A DNA stretch of 12,617 nt. Origin: JAHHLP01 sp041609895 (GTDB lineage: Bacteria > Bacteroidota > Rhodothermia > Rhodothermales > JABDKH01). Within the stretch, counting starts at the first letter, position 1. Every line of letters begins with the position of its first letter. The position numbers and the translations under genes are program-made. Location of the stretch: NCBI GenBank assembly GCA_041609895.1, contig JBFIPX010000087.1, forward strand, positions 1 through 12,617, given 5' to 3'. Shown piece by piece: positions 1-7,464 of this stretch. Under the pieces are notes generated by a model. That model ran no database searches, was not told the DNA's origin, and saw only the letters and a program-made list of their open reading frames with translations.

Positions 1-1
1 C

Positions 2-547
2 ACGGCCCGCGTCAAGGTTACTGCGGGGGTACCCGAGCGATATGCGAGCGACATAGAGAAGGGCTCGACGGTCCGTGTGAATTTCGCGGATTACGGCCTG
101 GGAGCCATCGAAGCACAGGCATCCTTCGTTGGGCGCGTGATCGACCGGGCCAGCCGAACGTTCCCGATCGAGATCGAAATCGACAACGCCAAGGGTAAGC
201 TGAAGCCCGAGATGATCGCCAAAGTGCTGGTCACGCGGGACCAGCTGAATGATGTCCTGGTCGTACCGCTTTCGGCGGTAATGCGGGACGAGAACGGCAC
301 GAATGTCTTCATTGCGGAAGCGCGCGGTGGAGAGATGGTCGCGGTCCGCAAGGCGGTTCAGGTAGGACCGACCCACTCCGGCAAGGCAGTCATTCGCGAC
401 GGTCTGGAGTCGGGAAACCGATTGGTCACGGCTGGGCAAAACCTCCTGACGCCGGGTGACGCCCTGGAAATTGTCGACGGCGATCCGGAGTCGGCACCAT
501 CGGAAGACGCTAATCAGCAGCCTACCGCCCTGACATCGAGCAGATAG
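2..547 (+). CDS. RND efflux periplasmic adaptor (membrane fusion protein), C-terminal part
   Basis: Partial gene: the reading frame is open to the left edge, so the N-terminus (signal peptide or lipobox, coiled-coil hairpin, most of the lipoyl domain) lies outside. The 181 residues seen match the C-terminal half of HlyD/AcrA-type adaptors. First comes the end of the beta-barrel domain (VPERYASDIEKGSTVRV). Then comes the family signature in which RTFPIEIEIDN leads to LKPEMIAKV, and then the membrane-proximal domain (VVPLSAVMRDENG, IRDGLESGNRLVTAGQNLL). The protein ends in a short polar tail. Adaptors of this family bridge the inner-membrane RND pump and the outer-membrane channel in the periplasm. 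The RND permease starts 30 bp downstream on the same strand, so the two are almost certainly one operon. Substrate cannot be told. The GTG at 77 is internal and is not the start. Confidence 0.93.
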   Translation, partial: TARVKVTAGVPERYASDIEKGSTVRVNFADYGLGAIEAQASFVGRVIDRASRTFPIEIEIDNAKGKLKPEMIAKVLVTRDQLNDVLVVPLSAVMRDENGTNVFIAEARGGEMVAVRKAVQVGPTHSGKAVIRDGLESGNRLVTAGQNLLTPGDALEIVDGDPESAPSEDANQQPTALTSSR

Positions 548-577
548 TACGCCGCGAGCCCCAACCCGGACGGAATA

Positions 578-3500
578 ATGAAAGTCACCAATCTTGCTAT
601 TAGCTACCGGACGAGTGTGATCGTGCTCACGATCATTTTGGTCGTCGGCGGTCTGTTGAGTTACGTAACGATCCCGAAAGAGTCCTTCCCGTCGATCGAG
701 ATTCCGAACATCGTCGTCACGACCGTCTACCCGGGTGCAAGCCCGGATGACATTGAATCGCTGATCACGCAGCCAATCGAGCGTGAAATCCAGTCGATCA
801 ACGGAATCAAGGAGATCAGGTCGACATCTACGGAGGGCGTTTCCAGTGTAGTCATAGAGTTCGATCCCGACGTATCAATCGACGACGCCTTTCAGAAGGT
901 CCGAGACAAAGTAGATATCGCGAAACCGGACCTTCCGGAGGACGCTGAGGAACCGATGGTCAATGAGATCGACCTGTCGGAATTCCCGATCATGACGATC
1001 AACCTCGCGGCCGACTACTCGCTCTCGAGACTTAAGGATGTGGCTGAGGACCTTGCTGACGATCTCGAGTCCATCCCGTCCGTCCTCGAGGTAGATATCG
1101 TTGGCGCTCTCGAGCGCGAAGTGCAGGTGAACGTCGACCTCAATGCACTGCAAGGATACAACCTGTCGTTCAACGACATTGTCGGGAAGATCCGGGAGGA
1201 GAACACCAACATACCCGGCGGATCCATCGACGTGGACCGACTTAATTACCTCGTGCGAGTCGACGGCGAGATTGAAGACCCGAAGGAACTTGAGGATCTG
1301 GTCGTCAAGAGTCCTGCCGGCAAGCCCATCTATATCCGCGACCTTGCCGAGGTCGTCTACGGCTTCAAGGACCGGTCGTCATTCGCAAGGTTGCAGGTGC
1401 TTCAGATAGAGGATGATTACGGCGATCTGACCAAGCTGCCCGAACAGGAAACCACCACCCTGCCTGTCATCAGTCTGAACGTGAAGAAGCGATCGGGCGA
1501 GAACATACTCGACACTGCCGCGGACATCGATGAGAAGCTGGCAGCTTTTGCTTTCCCATCCGGCACGCGCGTCGAAATTACGGGCGACCAGAGTGAGGGC
1601 GTCCTTACGATGGTCAAGGATCTCGAGAACAACATCATCTCGGGTCTGATCTTCGTCGTTGCCGTGCTGCTGTTCTTCCTTGGAATGCGCAACGCGTTTC
1701 TCGTGGCGATCGCGATCCCGCTTTCGATGTTCGTCTCCTTCCTGCTGCTGGAGGCGATGGGGTATACGCTCAACTTCGTAATCCTCTTCAGCCTGATCAT
1801 CGCCCTTGGCATGCTGGTGGACAACGCGGTCGTGATCGTAGAGAATATCTACCGATTCCGGGAAGAAGGATTTGCGCGGTTCGAGGCAGCACGTAAGGCG
1901 ACCGCGGAAGTGGCTGGCCCGGTAGTCGCGTCGACTGCGACGACGGTCGCGGCATTCGCGCCCATGCTCTTCTGGCCCGGAATCATGGGCGAGTTCATGA
2001 GCTTCCTGCCGCTGACTCTTATCGTCACGCTGTCGAGCTCTTTATTCGTGGCGCTCATCATCAACCCCGTCATCACCGGATTCTTCGTCCGATTGGAAGA
2101 TGAGGAGCGGCCGGCAACGCCCAAGATCGTCAAACGACTTTCTGTAGGCGCCATCCTCCTCCTCGGCGCCGTACTTGGATTTGCCAACTGGAAGTCTCTG
2201 GTCGTCTTGGCGGCGGCTTTCTTCCTGCTGCTGTACGCCCACAGACATGTCTTCAGGCCCATTAGCGATCGCTTCGTGAAGGGGGGGTTGCCCAGACTGT
2301 TGCAACGATACCGCGCGTTCCTCAGTTGGATGCTAGAGCGCGACTACACCGTACGCCACGCATACTTGCGCAACACGTTTGCCCTCGGGGCCTTCACCAT
2401 TGGTACGGTGGTAACAATATTTGGCGGAGTAGTCGCTGGCATGGCGGGTATGGCTCCCGCAGCCATACTGCTCATCCCGGGAGGCTTACTGATGGTGGCC
2501 GGTATCATCGGCATACTGGTTCACTCGATCGAAAGTGTCTTCCTTGGAGCGAAAACGTCCGTGCGGATCGGTGTGCTATTTGCCGTCGTGACTGTCGCCA
2601 TACTCGGACTGATGTCGCTGGGAGCTCGTGATTTGGATATCACGACTGAAATCAACCTGATGGCGCTTCCAGCGATCATTATCATCGTCGGACTGTTGGG
2701 CATGGCTTTCAAAAAGAGGGATCGGCTGATCCTTACCGACAACCGCGCCCGACTGCTGACGGGGGCGTTCGGCGGACTCTTTGCCATCATGATGATGTTC
2801 GTGGTTGCTAACCCCGGTACGGAGCTGTTCCCCGACACCGACCCGAACATGATCCAGGTGTCTCTCGAGGCTCCACTCGGAACGAACATCGACGAAAGTA
2901 ATCGCATTGCCTCCGAGGCGCAGCAGCGCATCAATAATCTACTTGATGACCATGCCACCTCTCGGAACAATCTTAAGAACGTGCAGACCGGCGTCGGTGT
3001 TGGCGGTGACGCGATGTTTGGCGGTGGGGCTGCCAGTGCCGAACGCTCAAATCTCACGATTAACCTCGTCGACTATGGTGATCGCGAGGAATCGTCGAAG
3101 GTCACCATGCGGCGACTGCGCGAGGAGTTGAAAGGCATCCCGGGCGTCGAGATTGAGTTTACCAAGGACAACCCGGGGCCTCCGACCGGTGCACCCGTTA
3201 ACATCGAGGTGTCGGGGGAGGATTTTGACGAGATCGTGACGATCACGAAAGAGATCAAGCAGCTACTCGTCGAAGCCGCAGAGACGGGAAGAATCGCCGG
3301 GCTAGTGGACATAGCGGACAACCTGAACACGGGACGTCCGGAGCTCCATGTTGAAATCGATCGTGAACGCGCTGCGAGATTTGGACTAAGCACTTCCAAG
3401 ATCGCCAGCTCTATCCGCTCCGCGATCAATGGCGTCGAGTCGGGCAAGTATCGAGATGGCGAAGACGAGTATGATATCACGACCCGCCTGTCCGAAGCCA

Positions 3501-4486
3501 GCCGAAGCGATCTGGAGAGCCTGAACAATCTGACCGTCTTCGAAGAAGGCCAGCAGGTACCCCTCGTAGCGGTCGCAAACTTCAACGTGACGGGCGGGCT
3601 GGGATCGGTGACCCGCCTCGACCTGGAGCGGGTAGCCACGGTTACCGCGGACGCTGCGGAAGGTTATAACAGCCGAGCCGTGTTGGAAGAGGTTCAGGCG
3701 TACCTCTCCGACTACGAGGAAGCGCTGCCGCCGGGTTACTCGCTGGCTTACACCGGAGAGAGTGAAGAGCAGGATGAAGCCTTCGGTTTCTTGACCACCG
3801 CTCTTCTTATCGCGATCGGTTTGATTTTCATGATCATGGTGGCCCAGTTCAACCACGTGAGCACGCCGTTCATCATCATGGTAGCCGTTGGACTGAGCCT
3901 TATCGGCGTTCTGCTCGGACTGATACTAACCAGGACTCCATTCGGGCTGATGACGTTCATCGGCGTTATCAGTCTCGCGGGCATCGTCGTGAATAACAAC
4001 ATCGTCCTCATCGACTATATCATGCAGCTTCGCGACCGCGGTCTCGACAAACGGGAAGCCATCATCGAGGGTGGAGCGACCCGTCTGCGGCCGGTCACGC
4101 TGACCGCACTCACGACGATCATCGGACTCATACCACTGACGTTCGGTATTGGCGTGGACTTTGTTGGCCTCCTGACCGACTTCCGGCCCAACTTCCAGTT
4201 TGGTTCCGAGAACACACAGTTTTGGGGGCCCATGGGAACAGCCATTATAAGTGGGCTGACCTTCGCCACCTTCCTGACGCTCGTAATCGTACCGGTCATG
4301 TATTCGGTCTTCGACTCCCTCGCGGACAAGATGCAGTCCTTACTGCACGGTGGGACTCGGGAGGAAGCTGGCCAACCCGATGGACGCGTGGAGTACAGCA
4401 GCGGCACGGACGCAGCCGCAGGCAAAGCTTCGGCTGGCAACGGAATCGGATCGGAAGTTCTCGCGCCCGAGCCCTCCGAGGGTTAG
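578..4486 (+). CDS. RND superfamily efflux permease with enlarged central membrane region
   Basis: Inner-membrane, proton-driven RND transporter of the AcrB/HAE type, 1302 aa; family members are usually about 1000-1100 aa. TM1 is at about 10-30. The first porter region follows (YPGASPDDIE at 51-60; MVNEIDLSEFPIMTINL near 127-143). TM2-TM6 lie at about 351-505, with the TM4 motif GMLVDNAVVIVEN (411-423). The second porter region starts after TM7 (about 724-744; NPGTELFPDTDPN). TM8-TM12 occupy about 1068-1245, with GIVVNNNIVLIDY in TM10 (1135-1147) and the RLRPVTLTALTT motif (1169-1180). Relative to AcrB, D407, R971 and T978 are kept (D415, R1169, T1176), but D408 is N416 and K940 is N1139. Residues 520-711 add about six hydrophobic segments absent from AcrB. 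The gene follows the adaptor gene by 30 bp. The ATG at 578 aligns with the usual start just before TM1; GGACGGAAT upstream is at best a weak ribosome binding site. The ligand is unknown. Confidence 0.95.
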   Translation: MKVTNLAISYRTSVIVLTIILVVGGLLSYVTIPKESFPSIEIPNIVVTTVYPGASPDDIESLITQPIEREIQSINGIKEIRSTSTEGVSSVVIEFDPDVSIDDAFQKVRDKVDIAKPDLPEDAEEPMVNEIDLSEFPIMTINLAADYSLSRLKDVAEDLADDLESIPSVLEVDIVGALEREVQVNVDLNALQGYNLSFNDIVGKIREENTNIPGGSIDVDRLNYLVRVDGEIEDPKELEDLVVKSPAGKPIYIRDLAEVVYGFKDRSSFARLQVLQIEDDYGDLTKLPEQETTTLPVISLNVKKRSGENILDTAADIDEKLAAFAFPSGTRVEITGDQSEGVLTMVKDLENNIISGLIFVVAVLLFFLGMRNAFLVAIAIPLSMFVSFLLLEAMGYTLNFVILFSLIIALGMLVDNAVVIVENIYRFREEGFARFEAARKATAEVAGPVVASTATTVAAFAPMLFWPGIMGEFMSFLPLTLIVTLSSSLFVALIINPVITGFFVRLEDEERPATPKIVKRLSVGAILLLGAVLGFANWKSLVVLAAAFFLLLYAHRHVFRPISDRFVKGGLPRLLQRYRAFLSWMLERDYTVRHAYLRNTFALGAFTIGTVVTIFGGVVAGMAGMAPAAILLIPGGLLMVAGIIGILVHSIESVFLGAKTSVRIGVLFAVVTVAILGLMSLGARDLDITTEINLMALPAIIIIVGLLGMAFKKRDRLILTDNRARLLTGAFGGLFAIMMMFVVANPGTELFPDTDPNMIQVSLEAPLGTNIDESNRIASEAQQRINNLLDDHATSRNNLKNVQTGVGVGGDAMFGGGAASAERSNLTINLVDYGDREESSKVTMRRLREELKGIPGVEIEFTKDNPGPPTGAPVNIEVSGEDFDEIVTITKEIKQLLVEAAETGRIAGLVDIADNLNTGRPELHVEIDRERAARFGLSTSKIASSIRSAINGVESGKYRDGEDEYDITTRLSEASRSDLESLNNLTVFEEGQQVPLVAVANFNVTGGLGSVTRLDLERVATVTADAAEGYNSRAVLEEVQAYLSDYEEALPPGYSLAYTGESEEQDEAFGFLTTALLIAIGLIFMIMVAQFNHVSTPFIIMVAVGLSLIGVLLGLILTRTPFGLMTFIGVISLAGIVVNNNIVLIDYIMQLRDRGLDKREAIIEGGATRLRPVTLTALTTIIGLIPLTFGIGVDFVGLLTDFRPNFQFGSENTQFWGPMGTAIISGLTFATFLTLVIVPVMYSVFDSLADKMQSLLHGGTREEAGQPDGRVEYSSGTDAAAGKASAGNGIGSEVLAPEPSEG

Positions 4487-4498
4487 ATTGAGAAGTTT

Positions 4499-4526
4499 CC
4501 CCGGGCGTGCAAAACGCTGTCCGGGG
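4499..4526 (+). terminator. Hairpin after the RND gene, no T-tract
   Basis: CCCCGG (4499-4504) pairs with CCGGGG (4521-4526). Inside it GCGT (4505-4508) pairs with ACGC (4514-4517) around a GCAAA loop, with a TGT bulge. It starts 13 bases after the permease stop codon, where a terminator would be expected, but no T-run follows on either strand. It may be a 3'-end RNA stability hairpin or a weak terminator; function is inferred from position only. Confidence 0.4.
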
Positions 4527-4540
4527 TCCAGACATTGGGC

Positions 4541-4571
4541 ATTGACGCTCCGCGTCTCGCGCAGTGTCAAT
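4541..4571 (+). other. Near-perfect inverted repeat upstream of mpl
   Basis: ATTGACGCT (4541-4549) pairs with AGTGTCAAT (4563-4571), with one G-T pair. After a C-C mismatch, CGCG (4551-4554) pairs with CGCG (4558-4561) around a three-base TCT loop. That gives 13 pairs in 31 bases, ending 27 bases before the mpl start codon. No T-run follows. It could be a second terminator-like hairpin, a structure in the mpl leader RNA, or an operator for a dimeric regulator. The sequence alone does not decide. Confidence 0.45.
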
Positions 4572-4598
4572 CCCGTCAGTTCACGGAATCCCACCGCC

Positions 4599-6089
4599 AT
4601 GAAGGATCTGACCGAATATCCGGACGCTCACCTTCGGGTTTTTGATCGTCCACCGTTGCCGGATCAACCGTCCGGAGCCAGGATCTACCTCATCGGAATC
4701 TGTGGCACCGGCATGGGGTCGCTGGCCGGCCTGCTTCGTGAGGCTGGACACGAAGTTTACGGTTCGGACGTAGCGACCTACCCACCCATGAGCATTCGCC
4801 TTGAAGAAATGGGGATTCCCGTCATCGAGGGATTTGCAGCGTCCAACATCCGTGAACCATTTCCTGATCTTGTGGTCGTGGGCAACGCCTGCACGCCTAC
4901 ACATCCTGAAGCCGCTCGTGCACGCGAACTTGGACTCGCTCAGGCATCCCTTCCAGAAACACTCGCTCACTTCTTTCTGCGGAAGCGCCGGTCACTGGTC
5001 ATTGCCGGAACACACGGCAAGACGACGACCACCGGGATGCTAATACATCTCCTGCGTGAGTCAGGCCACGATCCCGGCTTCCTGGTCGGCGGCGTGATGC
5101 TGAATGGCGACGCAAGCTACTCCGTCGGGACAGGGCCGCATTTCGTGATCGAAGGCGACGAATACGACAGCGCGTATTTTGACAAGCGACCCAAATTCAT
5201 GCACTATGTCCCAACGAGCGCGGTCGTAACCAGCATGGAGTTTGACCACGCGGATATCTACGATGATTGGGACGATTATCAGGAGGCGTTCCGCGAATTC
5301 GCGTCAACCGTCCCAGAGAACGGGGTCCTTGCCCTAAACGGTGATGACGTGCACGTCAGGGACCTCGCAAACTATGCAACCGCCAAAGTCCGATTATTCG
5401 GAATTGAGGGCGAGGGACTTCATGTTCGCGCAACCAACCTTGGGACATCGTCGGAGGGTACCCGCTTCGATCTCGAGATAGACCACGAGTATGTCGGCAC
5501 CATGTTCCTGTACATGGGGGGTCGACACAATGTCCTCAATGCCCTGGCCGCTACGACGATCGGCCTCTCGGAGGGCTTGTCGGTTGCCGAGATGTCCGTT
5601 TCGCTCTCAAGGTTCCACGGGATGAAACGGCGACAGGAGGTCCGCGGAGAAATCGCCGGCATCACGATTGTCGATGATTTTGCTCATCACCCGACGGCCG
5701 TCCGTGAAACAATTTCTGCTGTCCGCGGCCGCTGGCCCGGCCGGCGTATCCTCGCGGCGTTCGAACCGCGATCCAATTCGAGTCGCCGAAAGGTATTCGA
5801 GACCGAATATGTCGACGCGTTTACCGGTGCCGACATGGTATTTATCTCTCGACCGCCGTTCAGGCACAATGACACGGAGTCCAACTTCATGAGCGTGGAT
5901 AATATTGAGAGTGAGCTCAAAGGCAGAGGTGTAGCATCGGCGGCACTGGACGGCCCCGATGCAGTCCTGGAGGCAATACTCGACGAGGCTGCTGCAGGCG
6001 ACGTCGTCCTCATCATGAGCAACGGCGGCTTCGGCGGCCTTCACGACAAACTCCTTAAGGAGCTCGCTACCAGGCCCGTCGCCCAATAA
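4599..6089 (+). CDS. mpl: UDP-N-acetylmuramate:L-alanyl-gamma-D-glutamyl-meso-diaminopimelate ligase (Mpl)
   Basis: Cytoplasmic Mur-ligase-family enzyme of peptidoglycan recycling. It uses ATP to join recovered murein tripeptide (L-Ala-D-Glu-mDAP) to UDP-MurNAc. The N-terminal nucleotide-binding domain has IGICGTGMGSLAGL (32-45) and GSDVATYPPMS (55-65), very close to E. coli Mpl. The ATP-binding P-loop is AGTHGKTTTTGM (136-147). The central domain carries FVIEGDEYDSAYFDKRPKF (182-200) and MEFDHADIYDD (213-223). The C-terminal domain has VDDFAHHPTA (358-367), EPRSN (389-393) and the Mpl-type ending IMSNGGFGGLHDKLL (472-486). These features favour Mpl over MurC. Length is 496 aa against about 457 in E. 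coli; part of the difference is a roughly 27-residue N-terminal extension. I chose the ATG at 4599 because the open frame further upstream (from 4350) reads as Arg/Ser-rich non-coding sequence, runs into the pump gene and crosses the hairpins. An M19 dipeptidase follows 98 bp downstream. Confidence 0.95.
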   Translation: MKDLTEYPDAHLRVFDRPPLPDQPSGARIYLIGICGTGMGSLAGLLREAGHEVYGSDVATYPPMSIRLEEMGIPVIEGFAASNIREPFPDLVVVGNACTPTHPEAARARELGLAQASLPETLAHFFLRKRRSLVIAGTHGKTTTTGMLIHLLRESGHDPGFLVGGVMLNGDASYSVGTGPHFVIEGDEYDSAYFDKRPKFMHYVPTSAVVTSMEFDHADIYDDWDDYQEAFREFASTVPENGVLALNGDDVHVRDLANYATAKVRLFGIEGEGLHVRATNLGTSSEGTRFDLEIDHEYVGTMFLYMGGRHNVLNALAATTIGLSEGLSVAEMSVSLSRFHGMKRRQEVRGEIAGITIVDDFAHHPTAVRETISAVRGRWPGRRILAAFEPRSNSSRRKVFETEYVDAFTGADMVFISRPPFRHNDTESNFMSVDNIESELKGRGVASAALDGPDAVLEAILDEAAAGDVVLIMSNGGFGGLHDKLLKELATRPVAQ

Positions 6090-6103
6090 CAGGCGCACTC
6101 TAA

Positions 6104-6141
6104 TTCGACGACAGATTTCATCGCTAGGCTTGGCCGTCGAA
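6104..6141. repeat. Inverted repeat in the mpl-dipeptidase gap
   Basis: TTCGACG (6104-6110) and CGTCGAA (6135-6141) are perfect inverted copies separated by 24 bases, within the 98-bp gap between mpl and the dipeptidase gene. There is no T-run. It could be an operator or a weak hairpin, and a 7-base match at this spacing can also arise by chance. Confidence 0.2.
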
Positions 6142-6187
6142 GAGGAGCACTTTACCTATCAAGCCGGGACTCGCAACACATCTTCGA

Positions 6188-7333
6188 ATGACAGACCCGA
6201 CACCAGACTCACTTGCCGATAGCGCAGTCCGGCTTGCTCATGAGGCGATCATCATAGACGGCCACATCGATGTGCCCCATTGGCTCCACAGCGTCTACCA
6301 CGAAGACATCTCGCGCAGAACGATCGGCGGCGACTTTGACTACCCGCGGGCTGTTGAAGGTGGGCTGGACGCAGCCTTCATGGCCATCTACGTACCCGTC
6401 GAGTTTCAATCGAAGACCGGTGCCAAGGCATACGCTGACCGCCTGATCGATCTGGTGGATGAAATCATCGACGAGTCGCCAGACAAGTTCGCCCGCGCCA
6501 CCTGCGCGTCTGACATTCGAACGAACTACCGGGAAGGTCTCGTGTCGCTGCCGCTCGGTATCGAAAACGCGGTCGCCCTTGAGGATGACCTCGAGAATCT
6601 GACCTACTTCTACCGCAGGGGAGTGCGATACATCACGCTCACGCATGCCAAGGATAACAGCCTCTGCGATTCATCCTACGACGGGACCGGTACTCACGGT
6701 GGACTTAGCGACTTCGGAAAGGAAGTCGTCCGCAAGATGAATCGCACCGGAATGATCGTCGATGTGTCACACACGTCAGACGAGGCATTCTTCGACGTAA
6801 TAGACGTTTCCGAGAAACCACCGGTCGCGACGCACTCATCCGCTCGTCATTTCACTCCCGGGTGGGAGCGCAACATGAGCGACGAGATGATCCGAATCCT
6901 CGCGGAGAAGGGTGGCATTATCATGGTCAATTTCGGATCGGATTTCCTGAAGGCTGAGTATGCCCGACCAACCAAGAACATCCGAAAGAAGATCGAGGCG
7001 ACAATGAAGCGCAAGAAGCTCGACCGTGGTACCGAGGCGGGCTTCCAATATCTCTCTCGCCGTCGCATCGAAAACCCCGTGGGCACCGCAGACGACGCGG
7101 CGATGCACATCAGCCATATCGCGGACCTTGTCGGCGTCGACCACATTGGCCTGGGCTCGGATTTCGACGGCGTCTTCACGTTTCCGGATGGCCTGCAGGA
7201 TGCATCCGACTATCCGAACCTGCTGACCTGTCTCATCAAGAGAGGCTTCTCGGACCCGGAGATTAAGAAGATCTGCGGGGATAACTTTTTGCGGGTCTGG
7301 GACGAAATTCAGGCTTCCCCCGCTGATCCTTAG
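6188..7333 (+). CDS. Membrane-dipeptidase-family (M19, renal dipeptidase-like) zinc dipeptidase
   Basis: Zinc-dependent dipeptidase of peptidase family M19 (amidohydrolase fold, two metals), 381 aa, typical for bacterial members. Metal ligands line up with human renal dipeptidase: H26 and D28 in DGHIDVP (24-30), the bridging E126 in LGIENAVALEDDL (123-135), H195 in DVSHTSDEA (192-200), H216 in PVATHSSARHF (212-222) and D325 in GLGSDFDG (321-328). The segment RRGVRYITLTHAKDN (143-157) is also characteristic. M19 enzymes cleave dipeptides, often with a D-residue at the second position. No signal peptide, lipobox or membrane segment is visible, so I expect a cytoplasmic enzyme. A notably basic stretch (about 259-293) is unusual but its role is unknown. 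The gene follows mpl by 98 bp on the same strand, so a part in turnover of cell-wall peptides is plausible but not shown. The ATG at 6188 has no clear ribosome binding site. Confidence 0.92.
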   Translation: MTDPTPDSLADSAVRLAHEAIIIDGHIDVPHWLHSVYHEDISRRTIGGDFDYPRAVEGGLDAAFMAIYVPVEFQSKTGAKAYADRLIDLVDEIIDESPDKFARATCASDIRTNYREGLVSLPLGIENAVALEDDLENLTYFYRRGVRYITLTHAKDNSLCDSSYDGTGTHGGLSDFGKEVVRKMNRTGMIVDVSHTSDEAFFDVIDVSEKPPVATHSSARHFTPGWERNMSDEMIRILAEKGGIIMVNFGSDFLKAEYARPTKNIRKKIEATMKRKKLDRGTEAGFQYLSRRRIENPVGTADDAAMHISHIADLVGVDHIGLGSDFDGVFTFPDGLQDASDYPNLLTCLIKRGFSDPEIKKICGDNFLRVWDEIQASPADP

Positions 7334-7401
7334 GTCTTCCATCGGCTCCTTGCAAGACGCTTTGATCCCGTCATAGGCACGCTGTTTGCCAAACGCACGC
7401 C

Positions 7402-7433
7402 TGCAGCCTCGAATAACCTCCGTCCGGGCTGCA
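7402..7433. repeat. Inverted repeat between dipeptidase and protease genes
   Basis: TGCAGCC (7402-7408) and GGCTGCA (7427-7433) are perfect inverted copies with an 18-base spacer in the 131-bp gap. No T-run follows, so it is not a classic intrinsic terminator. A TACTATACA stretch just downstream (7440-7448) resembles a -10 box for the protease gene, but I see no convincing -35 partner. Confidence 0.2.
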
Positions 7434-7464
7434 ACGTGCTACTATACAAGGCAATACAGCGAGT

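Noticed and set aside
1417..4011. Several long minus-strand open frames inside the RND gene
   Set aside because: They are shadows of a GC-rich coding strand with low-complexity Ser/Arg-rich translations; the plus-strand protein is unambiguous.
4350..4598. Open frame extending mpl 83 codons upstream into the pump gene
   Set aside because: The translation is Arg/Ser-rich, overlaps the permease C-terminus in another frame, crosses both hairpins and matches nothing in Mpl. The ATG at 4599 fits the family.
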